Made by a program: the position numbers and the translations under genes. A DNA stretch of 64,000 nt from Kordiimonas aquimaris (GTDB taxonomy: Bacteria; Pseudomonadota; Alphaproteobacteria; Sphingomonadales; Kordiimonadaceae), in NCBI RefSeq assembly GCF_025574485.1, contig NZ_JAOBPO010000007.1, positions 45,357 through 109,356 on the forward strand, given 5' to 3'. Positions 18,938-27,386 of the stretch are shown here, piece by piece. The notes under the pieces are model-generated. The model had not been told where the DNA came from. It did no database searches and saw only the letters and a program-made list of their open reading frames with translations. Within the stretch, counting starts at the first letter, position 1; each line of letters starts with the position of its first letter.

Positions 18938-20569
18938 ATGTTAAACTTTCCACGCTGGAAAGTCATAATGATTGCACTTGTATGCTTATACGGTGCCGTA
19001 ACGGCATTGCCAAACTTCCTCAGTGAAGAACAGCGTGCTGCATTGCCTGGATTTATGCCGGAAGATACGCTTAATCTCGGCCTTGACCTTCAAGGCGGTG
19101 TACACTTGCTTTGGGGTGCACAAACTGAAGATGTTGTTAATGCGCGGCTTGATAATTTAGCGGACCAAATCCGTGATATTAGCCGAGAGGAAGCACGTCG
19201 TCGTGATGTGCCGCGTGAGCAACGCGTGACTTTCACAGATATCAAGGTTACTGAAGCATCGGTTACGGCAAGAGTGCGCAATCCCGGCTTGACAGAGCAG
19301 GCACGCCAGAAACTAATACCGTTAACACAGTCACAAGTTGGTGGCGGTGTGGCACCAGTGCTCGGTGGCGGCGTTCAGGAAGTGGAGCTTGAGCGTTCGG
19401 ATGATGTGTTTACACTTACGCTCACAGAACAAGGCATTGAGATCCAAAAGCGCGACGCAATTTCTCGCTCTATGGAGGTGATGCGCAAGCGTGTTGACCC
19501 AACGGGCACAAAAGAAATTACACTTCAACCGCAAGGCAGCGACCGTATTGTACTTGAAGTACCAGGTGCCAGCGATCCCGAAGAAATTAAGAACCTGATT
19601 GGTAAGACAGCCAAATTATCGTTCCATGATGTGGAAACTAACCTGTCACCTGATGATATAGCTAAGGGGCGCCTCCGCCCGCGCCAAAAGGTGCTGTTTA
19701 CACGTGAAGGCCAACCAATTGTTATCAACGAGCGTGTCATTGTTTCAGGTGACGACCTTATTGATGCGAAACCGGCTTACGACCGCGGAACACCTGTTGT
19801 GTCTTTCTCGTTCAACCTTGCAGGTGCGAAACGCTTCGGAACACATACCGCAAATAACGTAGGGCGGCCATTTGCTATTGTCCTTGATGACGAGGTTATT
19901 AGTGCTCCTAATATCAATGGCCCTATTCCTGGGGGACAGGGTATTATTCAGGGTGTTGGTAATATTAAGGAAGTGAATGAACTGTCTACACTTCTGAAAG
20001 CTGGCGCATTGCCAGTTAAATTAACTGTTCTTGCCGAACGCACAGTAGGTCCTGATCTTGGTAAAGATAATATTGATAAAGGCAGCCTTGCTGCGATTAT
20101 TGGTTTTGTTGGTGTAATCATCTACATGGTTTTAAGTTATGGTCTGTTTGGTTTGGCCGCCAATGTTGCATTGATTACAAACCTTATTTTGATTACTGGA
20201 TTCTTAAGCCTGTTTCAGGCGACTTTGACACTGCCGGGTATTGCCGGCGTTGTGTTGACAATCGGTATGGCGGTTGACGCCAATGTGTTGATCTTTGAGC
20301 GTATTCGCGAAGAGCAAAGGTCAGGAGCAAAAGCATTTCAGGCTATGGAACGTGGTTATGGCCAAGCCTTGTCCACGATTATGGATGCAAATATTACGAC
20401 GTTTATTGCTGCGGCAATCCTTTATTTCCTCGGCTCAGGGCCCGTGCAGGGTTTTGCTGTTACGCTCGGTATTGGTATTTTGACCTCGATGTTTACCGCT
20501 GTCGTTCTTACCCGTTATATCCTTTCCACATGGTTGAAGCGTAAGCGCCCAACCACGTTGCCAATATAG
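18938..20569 (+). CDS. secD: Protein translocase subunit SecD
   Basis: A 543-residue membrane subunit that uses the proton motive force to finish export through SecYEG. It has an N-terminal helix, the LGLDLQGGVHLLWG motif near residue 47, a large periplasmic region and five C-terminal helices. The RND-type motif GMAVDANVLIFERIREE near residue 443 carries the conserved Asp. Length and order are normal for a split SecD. A GGGGATG site precedes the ATG closely. Confidence 0.96.
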   Translation: MLNFPRWKVIMIALVCLYGAVTALPNFLSEEQRAALPGFMPEDTLNLGLDLQGGVHLLWGAQTEDVVNARLDNLADQIRDISREEARRRDVPREQRVTFTDIKVTEASVTARVRNPGLTEQARQKLIPLTQSQVGGGVAPVLGGGVQEVELERSDDVFTLTLTEQGIEIQKRDAISRSMEVMRKRVDPTGTKEITLQPQGSDRIVLEVPGASDPEEIKNLIGKTAKLSFHDVETNLSPDDIAKGRLRPRQKVLFTREGQPIVINERVIVSGDDLIDAKPAYDRGTPVVSFSFNLAGAKRFGTHTANNVGRPFAIVLDDEVISAPNINGPIPGGQGIIQGVGNIKEVNELSTLLKAGALPVKLTVLAERTVGPDLGKDNIDKGSLAAIIGFVGVIIYMVLSYGLFGLAANVALITNLILITGFLSLFQATLTLPGIAGVVLTIGMAVDANVLIFERIREEQRSGAKAFQAMERGYGQALSTIMDANITTFIAAAILYFLGSGPVQGFAVTLGIGILTSMFTAVVLTRYILSTWLKRKRPTTLPI

Positions 20570-20580
20570 GGAGCCGTGCA

Positions 20581-21552
20581 ATGTTGTTAAAACTTGTTCC
20601 GCAAGAAACAAAGGTCAACTTCCTCGGCATGCGGAAAGTGGCTGCAGTACTTTCCATTATACTTGTCATTGGGTCTTTAGCTCTTTTCTTTGTGAATAGC
20701 TTGAACTACGGCATTGATTTCAAAGGCGGGATCACTGTTGAAGTAGGGTACGAAAATAAAGCTGTCCCGCTCGCTGAAGTGCGTGAATTGATGGGGACAC
20801 TTAACTTAGGCGATGTTTCGGTAAAGCAGTTTGGGTCTGATCGTGATTTACTGATCCGCATTGAACGTCAGCCTGGCGGCGATGCTGAGCAGAGCGTTGC
20901 CATGACTAATGTTCGTGACAGACTCTCGAACGTTTTCCCTGAATTGATATATAGGCAGGGCAATATCATTGGCCCTGTGGTTTCTGAAGAGTTGAAGCGC
21001 GATGGCGTATTATCTGTAACTATCGCTGTGCTTGCCGTCCTTATATACATTTGGTTCAGGTTTGAATGGCAATTTGGCGTAGGCGCAGTTGTTGCCTTGT
21101 TACACGATGTTTTGCTTACTGTTGGGTTTTTCGCGTTAACGCGCCTTGAATTTAACCTGACAATCATTGCGGCCCTCCTGACTATTGTAGGGTACAGTCT
21201 CAATGATACGGTAGTTGTGTATGACAGAGTGCGGGAAAACATCCGGAAATATCGCAAGATGGCGATGGAAGATGTACTTAATTTATCGCTAAACCAAACG
21301 CTTAGCCGTACGGTGATGACATCTGTAACGACATTGCTAGCCTTGTTTGCGTTGTTCTTTTTGGGAGGTGAAGTTATTCGCGGATTTACAGCTGCGATGA
21401 TTTGGGGTGTTGTTATTGGTACATACAGTTCCATTTTTGTTGCTTCACCCTTGTTGATGTTCTTTAAAATTCGCCGTGAATCAATGGTGCTTGATGAAGA
21501 AGATGACCCAACAGTTGATAAGTCTCGCCCATCGCAGTTTGAGAATTTTTAG
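20581..21552 (+). CDS. secF: Protein translocase subunit SecF
   Basis: A 323-residue partner of SecD. The N-terminal helix is followed by NYGIDFKGGITVEVGYENKA, then the GYSLNDTVVVYDRVREN motif near residue 205 with the conserved Asp and five helices. It begins 11 bases after the secD stop and is surely co-transcribed. Complete. Confidence 0.96.
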   Translation: MLLKLVPQETKVNFLGMRKVAAVLSIILVIGSLALFFVNSLNYGIDFKGGITVEVGYENKAVPLAEVRELMGTLNLGDVSVKQFGSDRDLLIRIERQPGGDAEQSVAMTNVRDRLSNVFPELIYRQGNIIGPVVSEELKRDGVLSVTIAVLAVLIYIWFRFEWQFGVGAVVALLHDVLLTVGFFALTRLEFNLTIIAALLTIVGYSLNDTVVVYDRVRENIRKYRKMAMEDVLNLSLNQTLSRTVMTSVTTLLALFALFFLGGEVIRGFTAAMIWGVVIGTYSSIFVASPLLMFFKIRRESMVLDEEDDPTVDKSRPSQFENF

Positions 21553-21570
21553 AGTTAAGTAGGGTAGGTT

Positions 21571-21975
21571 ATGGCGAACAAGATTCAATCAGGCGGCATA
21601 ACCGTTGAATTGGAAAGCCCTGATGATGCACTGCTTGTTGAAGCATATGGTGATGGTGGATTTCGTCTGATTGAGAAGCGTGTTGAGGGTAGCATATTTG
21701 TTAACGGAGAAGGTTTTTTCCCAATTGCTGCGCAATCTTTTGATGCACTGACAACAGATGAGATTGATGCAGCAATAGCCACGCTGAATGAGCCAGAGAT
21801 TCTCCTTATCGGCACAGGTGAGACTATGCAATTGCTGCCAAAGCGACTGCGTATGCATCTAGAGGCCAAGAATATCGGTTTTGATGTAATGAGCACAGGT
21901 GCGGCGGCACGAACATATAATGTTCTGAAAATAGAGAATCGCCGGGTTTTGGCTATTCTGATACAAGTGTCTTAA
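21571..21975 (+). CDS. Mth938-like (DUF498) domain protein
   Basis: A 134-residue small soluble protein of the Mth938/NDUFAF3 family. The typical segments are the GGFRLIEKRVEGSIFVNGEG strand region near residue 28, ILLIGTGETMQLLPKRLRMH near residue 78 and MSTGAAARTYNVL near residue 110. Mitochondrial relatives assist complex I assembly and sit next to SecDF-type genes in alphaproteobacteria; the bacterial role is unproven. It follows secF by 18 bases, so it belongs to the same operon. Confidence 0.9.
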   Translation: MANKIQSGGITVELESPDDALLVEAYGDGGFRLIEKRVEGSIFVNGEGFFPIAAQSFDALTTDEIDAAIATLNEPEILLIGTGETMQLLPKRLRMHLEAKNIGFDVMSTGAAARTYNVLKIENRRVLAILIQVS

Positions 21976-22082
21976 TTTAAGGCTATTTAGACTATCCTGT
22001 TTTTCGCACGCCTCGGCGAAACCTCGGTTTGTTTGATAACCTGCTGTATGGTATGAGGTAAGTGTGCATAAGCTGTGACTTG

Positions 22083-22091
22083 TGCTATAAT
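22083..22091 (+). promoter_or_regulatory. Extended -10 promoter element
   Basis: TGCTATAAT is a perfect extended -10 (TGN followed by TATAAT at 22086-22091) about 50 bases before ATG 22143. No strong -35 is present, as is usual for extended -10 promoters. Confidence 0.4.
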
Positions 22092-22142
22092 TATTCAGAT
22101 TGTTGGCGTAAGGTAGGTAACGCTAGCGGAGCAAAACGACTG

Positions 22143-22898
22143 ATGAACCAATCGCGCTTAAATAGAAAAGTGATAGCGGTTTCGGCTATTTTATTTACGA
22201 GTGGGTCGCTCGCGGGTTTTCTGATTTCCGGCGTTAGCGCATCATCTATGGTTGCTGATGTATCTCAAATCAGCTCAGACACCATAGCAAATGATGAGCC
22301 TGTGACAGTGCAATCGCTTGATGAAGCGCTTTTGGCAATGAAGCTAGCGCTGGAAGATGTTCAGGCAAACCTCAATCACACAACACGGCGTATTGACAAA
22401 GCTTCGCTTAATTCCGCACGTAAGAAATTACTTGTCACAATTAAAGCTCTTGAATGGCAACGTAATAACCTGATTGAGAATAAGACAAAGCTTGGTCAGA
22501 TCGAAGAGAAAGTAAAAGAAAACCACCTCACAGTTGAGGAAACGCGCCAGGCAATAAAGCAACAAGTTGAAGAGCACCTTAATGCCCAAACTGAAGATTT
22601 GGCTGGGGCTAGGGATCAAATATTAGCCGAGTTAGAACGGACACGTGAAGAATTAGCCGATGAAATTGAACAGTTGCAGATGTCAATTGAAGAGCAAAAC
22701 GAAATGCGCGTTGATAGACTAAATGCCTTGAGAGAAGCAGAGATGACTATCGCTGATATGGAAAAACAGCATCTCTCAGCGATTCAGTTTGCTGAAGAAC
22801 AATTGAAAAGAACGCGCCAAAAGCTTGAACATAAACTCCAAGAACAATCAGCCTTAAATGATAAATTTAAACACTATTCGCGCAGTGCAGAGAACTAA
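22143..22898 (+). CDS. Membrane-anchored coiled-coil protein, unknown
   Basis: About 251 residues, not recognised. An N-terminal hydrophobic segment (about residues 11-34) is a membrane anchor or signal peptide. From about residue 55 to the end the sequence is a long charged coiled coil with heptad-like Leu/Glu/Lys spacing and many Gln and Arg. ATG 22143 is preferred because the upstream in-frame extension is Cys-rich and unlikely; GGAG lies about 12 bases before it, a rather long spacing. It may span the periplasm or tether to the inner membrane. Neighbours give no functional clue. Confidence 0.7.
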   Translation: MNQSRLNRKVIAVSAILFTSGSLAGFLISGVSASSMVADVSQISSDTIANDEPVTVQSLDEALLAMKLALEDVQANLNHTTRRIDKASLNSARKKLLVTIKALEWQRNNLIENKTKLGQIEEKVKENHLTVEETRQAIKQQVEEHLNAQTEDLAGARDQILAELERTREELADEIEQLQMSIEEQNEMRVDRLNALREAEMTIADMEKQHLSAIQFAEEQLKRTRQKLEHKLQEQSALNDKFKHYSRSAEN

Positions 22899-22987
22899 TC
22901 GCAGCTGTTTAGAGTGTCTATAAGTATAGTTATAGTTCTTTTGTAATAAAAAATGTAACGTTTGTGCCAGATTGTTTTAATCCACGC

Positions 22988-23016
22988 TTGTTCATTAACC
23001 GTAAATAGTGCATAAT
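22988..23016 (+). promoter_or_regulatory. Putative sigma70 promoter
   Basis: TTGTTC (22988-22993) and CATAAT (23011-23016) are spaced by 17 bases, about 29 bases before the GTG at 23045. Pattern match only. Confidence 0.4.
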
Positions 23017-23044
23017 AGTTCTCACAAGCATTGTGGGGAACGTT

Positions 23045-23629
23045 GTGTTCAAGCTTATAAGCAGACTTACAAAAGCCGAAATCGTAGCAGCTATGACGCT
23101 GACTGGGATGCTTGGTGCTGCTATCGCTGTTCCCGTGCAGAGTGATACATTCGAAACACCTGCTATTATGGAATTTGATAGTGTTGGCTCTATGCTGCGC
23201 GAAATGGACCGCGAAGCAGAGCTTAATTCCATGTCCCGTCATGCTAGCTTACCTGCTGCAGATTTATATTCTTCTCGCGATGAGTGTAGCACTGAAGACG
23301 TTGATGAACGTGTTGAGGCTTTGCGCTCTTCTCTGGACGATACTTTCGATTACACGCGTATGGTTCGTGCACTTGATTCGGAGAGCAACGCAGGCATTTC
23401 TCAACTTAATGCTTTATCAGAGCTTAGTAATGCTGCACTCCGTGATTATGTTGTGGAACGTGATAACCTTGAGGCACGCGGTGCCGCGATGGAGCGCTTT
23501 GCTGCAATGGCTGTTATGATGCAGGCATACGGTGATGATGAGCTTGCTGAAATGGACGATGAGGTTTTAGCTGCAAAAATCGAAGCAGCGATGCGTGCAG
23601 CTGAGGCAGCGATTAACAAGGAACCATAA
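23045..23629 (+). CDS. Exported or anchored protein of unknown function
   Basis: About 194 residues, not recognised. The N-terminus (MFKLISRLTKAEIVAAMTLT) leads into a hydrophobic segment (about 12-32), so it is exported or anchored. The rest is acidic and Ala/Met-rich helix, ending in an alanine-rich repeat-like stretch (EAAMRAAEAAINKEP). GTG 23045 is preferred to GTG 23033 because GGGGAA lies 5-10 bases upstream of it. A strong terminator follows, so this gene ends its transcription unit. Its own promoter appears to lie at 22988. Confidence 0.65.
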   Translation: MFKLISRLTKAEIVAAMTLTGMLGAAIAVPVQSDTFETPAIMEFDSVGSMLREMDREAELNSMSRHASLPAADLYSSRDECSTEDVDERVEALRSSLDDTFDYTRMVRALDSESNAGISQLNALSELSNAALRDYVVERDNLEARGAAMERFAAMAVMMQAYGDDELAEMDDEVLAAKIEAAMRAAEAAINKEP

Positions 23630-23654
23630 CCCTTCAACATATGTTCTCATGGTT

Positions 23655-23678
23655 GGCGGGTTTTCCCCGCCTTTTTTT
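23655..23678 (+). terminator. Rho-independent terminator
   Basis: GGCGGG (23655-23660), a 5-base loop and CCCGCC (23666-23671) are followed by seven Ts. It ends the transcript of the gene at 23045. Confidence 0.88.
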
Positions 23679-23829
23679 ATGCCAAAATACAGATACAGGT
23701 TTGTCACATGTGAAAATTCGCGTTAATTAAACCACAGAGTTTATCGCTGTGACGTTGCTTCATTGACAGTGTGTCTTGGTAATATTTTTATTTTCTAACT
23801 ATCTAATTATACAAAGCTTAGGTCTTTCC

Positions 23830-25056
23830 ATGTCAAAAGATGATTTTTACCGTATTCGGCGCTTGCCTCCCTATCTATTTGCAGAAGTAAATGAGATGAA
23901 AGCTTCAGCGCGAGCACGCGGGGAAGATATTATTGATCTGGGTATGGGAAATCCTGACTTACCTACACCAGAACATATTGTTGAAAAGCTGAAAGAGACT
24001 GCAGATAACAAACGAGCACACGGTTATTCAACATCGCGCGGGATTCCGGGGTTGCGTAAAGCCCTTGCCGGATACTATCAGCGTAGGTTCGGTGTTACTA
24101 TAGATCCTGATACTGAAGCGGTAGTTACACTTGGCTCAAAAGAAGGCTTGGCTAACCTTGCTCAGGCTATAACTGCGCCTGGTGATGTTATTCTTGCACC
24201 AAACCCCAGTTATCCTATCCATCCTTATGGATTTATGATTGCAGGTGCCTCAGTGCGCCATATTCCATTTGGGCCTGGTTACGACTTTATGTCTGAATTG
24301 TCGCGCGCAGTGCAGCATAGTGTTCCAAGGCCAAGCGCAGTGATCCTGTGTTATCCTTCTAATCCAACGGCAGAAGTTGTTGATTTGGATTTTTATAGAG
24401 AGATTGTTAATTTTTGTCTCAAAAATGAAATCTGGATACTATCTGATTTAGCTTATGCAGAAATATATTTTGATGATAACCCACCTCCGTCTATCCTCCA
24501 GATACCTGAAGCGCGGGATATAGCGGTTGAATTTACTTCAATGTCTAAAACCTACTCCATGGCTGGTTGGCGTGTTGGCTTTGCTGCGGGTAATAAGGAG
24601 CTTGTGGGGGCTTTAACGCGCGTAAAGAGCTATCTTGATTACGGTGCATTTACGCCAATTCAGGTTGCGGCGACCGCAGCGCTTAATGGCCCTCAAGATT
24701 GCGTGGAAGAACATCGCCGTATTTACCAAAAACGCCGCGATGTGCTCATTGAAGGTCTCGCTGGGGCAGGGTGGGACGTGCCATCACCAAAGGCATCTAT
24801 GTTCGCTTGGGCCCCATTGCCAGAGGCTTTCATAGAAGTTGGCTCTATGGCTTTTGCTAAAATGCTTCTTGAGCACGCAAAGGTCGCTGTATCACCCGGG
24901 GCAGGGTTCGGTGAATATGGTGAAGGCTATGTGAGGATTGGCCTAGTGGAAAATGAGCACCGTATTAGGCAGGCAGTGCGTAATATTAAAAAGTTCATGA
25001 GCGAAAAAGATCAACATATCGCTACCTGGTTAGAAAAGCTGGCAATTGACGGATAA
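23830..25056 (+). CDS. Class I/II PLP aminotransferase (aspartate/alanine type)
   Basis: A 408-residue fold-type I aminotransferase. The PLP lysine is in SMSKTYSMAGWRVGFAAG near residue 240, and DLGMGNPDLPTPEHI near residue 36 and CYPSNPTAEVVD are typical. It resembles the AlaC/LL-diaminopimelate aminotransferase-like group, which in alphaproteobacteria often precedes hom. The likely substrate is an amino acid of the aspartate family, or alanine; exact specificity is not readable. ATG 23830 (MSKDDFYRIRR) is chosen over a hydrophobic, AT-rich upstream extension. Confidence 0.88.
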   Translation: MSKDDFYRIRRLPPYLFAEVNEMKASARARGEDIIDLGMGNPDLPTPEHIVEKLKETADNKRAHGYSTSRGIPGLRKALAGYYQRRFGVTIDPDTEAVVTLGSKEGLANLAQAITAPGDVILAPNPSYPIHPYGFMIAGASVRHIPFGPGYDFMSELSRAVQHSVPRPSAVILCYPSNPTAEVVDLDFYREIVNFCLKNEIWILSDLAYAEIYFDDNPPPSILQIPEARDIAVEFTSMSKTYSMAGWRVGFAAGNKELVGALTRVKSYLDYGAFTPIQVAATAALNGPQDCVEEHRRIYQKRRDVLIEGLAGAGWDVPSPKASMFAWAPLPEAFIEVGSMAFAKMLLEHAKVAVSPGAGFGEYGEGYVRIGLVENEHRIRQAVRNIKKFMSEKDQHIATWLEKLAIDG

Positions 25057-25105
25057 TAGTCAACGTAATGACACTTGGCAGAAATTGAGTTTGAAAGACT
25101 AATAG

Positions 25106-26410
25106 ATGAATAATAACGAAATAAAACCATTAGGCCTTGGAGTAGCTGGCCTTGGTACTGTTGGTGTCGGTGTTCTCAAAATTATTGAGGAGCATGCAGC
25201 GCTTCTCTCCGTTCGTGCAGGACGCCCCCTTCGTGTTGTTGCTGTTTCTGCACGGGAAAAAGCACGCGATAGAGGCGTCGATATAACGCAGTATGCTTGG
25301 TGTGATAATGCTGTTGACCTAGCGAGCCTGGAAAGTGTTGATTTAGTGGTGGAGTTGATGGGGGGAAGTGATGGCCCAGCCTACGCTCTTGCTAAGGCAA
25401 CCTTGTCATCTGGCAAAGCTTTTGTAACTGCAAATAAAGCGCTTATTGCTACGCATGGGAAAGAGTTGGCGTCACTAGCAGAAGCGCATGGTTCTGCGCT
25501 GCGTTTTGAAGCAGCTGTTGCAGGTGGAATTCCAATTATTAAAGCCTTAACTGAAGGACTTTCTTCTAATAATATTAGTGGTTTACATGGCATTCTTAAT
25601 GGAACATGTAATTATATCCTGACGCGTATGGAGCATGAACACATGGCTTTTGCTGATGTGTTATCTGAAGCGCAAAAAATTGGATATGCTGAGGCTGATC
25701 CAACTTTCGATATCGATGGAATAGATACGGCGCATAAGACAGCCATCCTTGCAGCGTTAGCATTCGGAATTGCACTCGACATTGAAAACTTGCCAGTTGA
25801 AGGTATTCGTAACATTGAAGCAGTTGATATTGATTATGCGCGTGAGCTTGGCTACCGCATCAAGCTTTTGGGCGTTGCTCAAAGAAGATCTAATGGCATA
25901 GATGTTCGTGTTCATCCCGCAATGGTTCCCTTGTTGTCATCGCTAGCTGGTGTAATGGATGCAACAAATGCTGTTGTTGTGCATGGGGACAGTGTTGGCC
26001 AGACAGTCTTTGAAGGCCCGGGTGCCGGACAGGGGCCGACAGCTTCTGCGGTTGTAGCTGATGTTATTGATGTTGCACGCGGGATTAACTATCCGCCGCT
26101 TGGTATACCTGTGTCTGATCTTGCAACATTATCGCACCTTAGTGCCAAGGATCATGTTGGCACATACTATATGCGCTTGAAAGTGGCTGATGTGCCGGGT
26201 GTTATGGCAGATATTACACAAGTTCTGGCGCGTGAAAAAGTGTCTATTGAAAGCATGTTGCAACGCGGCATGGTTGAAAATGGTGGGGTTTATATTGTGC
26301 TTACGACGCATGAAACAACGGAAGATGCAGCAAATGCTGTACTCAATCGTTTCAACACACTGGAATGTGTGTTAGAGAGCCCCGCAATGCTAAGAATTGA
26401 AGCGGCATAA
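25106..26410 (+). CDS. hom: Homoserine dehydrogenase
   Basis: A 434-residue enzyme that reduces aspartate semialdehyde to homoserine, the branch to threonine and methionine. It has the N-terminal Rossmann motif GVAGLGTVGVGVL, the catalytic region FEAAVAGGIPIIKAL and GILNGTCNYILTRME near residue 165, and a C-terminal ACT domain (about 350-430) beginning YYMRLKVADVPGVMADI. The ACT domain suggests feedback control by an end-product amino acid. It lies in an operon-like row with the aminotransferase and glpX. Confidence 0.96.
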   Translation: MNNNEIKPLGLGVAGLGTVGVGVLKIIEEHAALLSVRAGRPLRVVAVSAREKARDRGVDITQYAWCDNAVDLASLESVDLVVELMGGSDGPAYALAKATLSSGKAFVTANKALIATHGKELASLAEAHGSALRFEAAVAGGIPIIKALTEGLSSNNISGLHGILNGTCNYILTRMEHEHMAFADVLSEAQKIGYAEADPTFDIDGIDTAHKTAILAALAFGIALDIENLPVEGIRNIEAVDIDYARELGYRIKLLGVAQRRSNGIDVRVHPAMVPLLSSLAGVMDATNAVVVHGDSVGQTVFEGPGAGQGPTASAVVADVIDVARGINYPPLGIPVSDLATLSHLSAKDHVGTYYMRLKVADVPGVMADITQVLAREKVSIESMLQRGMVENGGVYIVLTTHETTEDAANAVLNRFNTLECVLESPAMLRIEAA

Positions 26411-26423
26411 CAGGGGAAGTTGA

Positions 26424-27374
26424 ATGTCAGCAGGCAAGCTTAATCGGATTCTGGTTTTAGAAGTTGTACGTGTTACAGAAGCGGGTGCGATCGCTGCAAG
26501 CGCACTGACAGGGCGCGGTGATGAAAAAGCGGCAGATGCTGCTGCTGTTGAAGCCATGCGTAAAGCTTTTAATAAATTACCCATTGATGGCACTGTGGTG
26601 ATTGGTGAAGGCGAGCGTGATGAAGCGCCTATGCTTTACATTGGCGAAAAGGTTGGCAAAGGCGGCCCTGAAGTTGATATTGCTTTGGACCCGCTTGAGG
26701 GCACAACAATTTGTGCCAAAGCAATGCCGAATGCATTGGCTGTTTTAGCTATTTCTGAAAAAGGTGGTTTGCTTAACGCGCCTGATGTTTACATGGATAA
26801 AATCGCTGTTGGTGGTGGTTTGCCTGACGGTGTTATTGATTTGGATCGTTCTGCGAGTGAAAACGCAAAAGCTGTTGCTGCGGCTAAAGGTAAAAACGTT
26901 GATGAGCTTATGGTTTGTGTTCTCGACCGCCCCCGCCATGCGAAACTTATACAGGAATTGCGTAGTATTGGTTGCGGTATTGCCTTGATTGGTGACGGTG
27001 ACGTTGCTGGTGTGATTGCTACAACTGACGCAAAGACTGGCATTGATATGTATATTGGCTCAGGTGGTGCTCCGGAAGGCGTTCTGGCGGCAGCGGCTTT
27101 GCGCTGTATTGGTGGCCAGATGCAAGGTCGTTTGCTGTTTAGAAACGACGATGAGCGTGCACGAGCACACAAATGGGGCATTGAAGACCTGGACCGTAAG
27201 TACACAATGATGGAGTTAGCGTCTGGTGATGTTATCTTTGCTGCGACTGGTGTGACTGACGGATCAATGCTGAACGGCGTACATCGTACAGCAGAAGGCA
27301 TTACGACAGACACCGTTACAATGCGTTCCAAAACCAAAACAATCCGCCGTATTCAAACAATACATGGGTATTGA
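26424..27374 (+). CDS. glpX: Class II fructose-1,6-bisphosphatase
   Basis: A 316-residue gluconeogenic phosphatase. The metal-binding motifs GEGERDEAPML near residue 60 and DPLEGTTICAKAMPNALAVL near residue 90 are those of GlpX. It starts 14 bases after hom and is followed 12 bases later by recJ. The hom-glpX-recJ order is conserved in alphaproteobacteria. Confidence 0.96.
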   Translation: MSAGKLNRILVLEVVRVTEAGAIAASALTGRGDEKAADAAAVEAMRKAFNKLPIDGTVVIGEGERDEAPMLYIGEKVGKGGPEVDIALDPLEGTTICAKAMPNALAVLAISEKGGLLNAPDVYMDKIAVGGGLPDGVIDLDRSASENAKAVAAAKGKNVDELMVCVLDRPRHAKLIQELRSIGCGIALIGDGDVAGVIATTDAKTGIDMYIGSGGAPEGVLAAAALRCIGGQMQGRLLFRNDDERARAHKWGIEDLDRKYTMMELASGDVIFAATGVTDGSMLNGVHRTAEGITTDTVTMRSKTKTIRRIQTIHGY

Positions 27375-27386
27375 TAGAGGCCATCT

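Noticed and set aside
22062..22142. 27-residue N-terminal extension of the coiled-coil protein
   Set aside because: It is Cys-rich and lies over a promoter-like element; the signal or anchor segment starts properly at ATG 22143.
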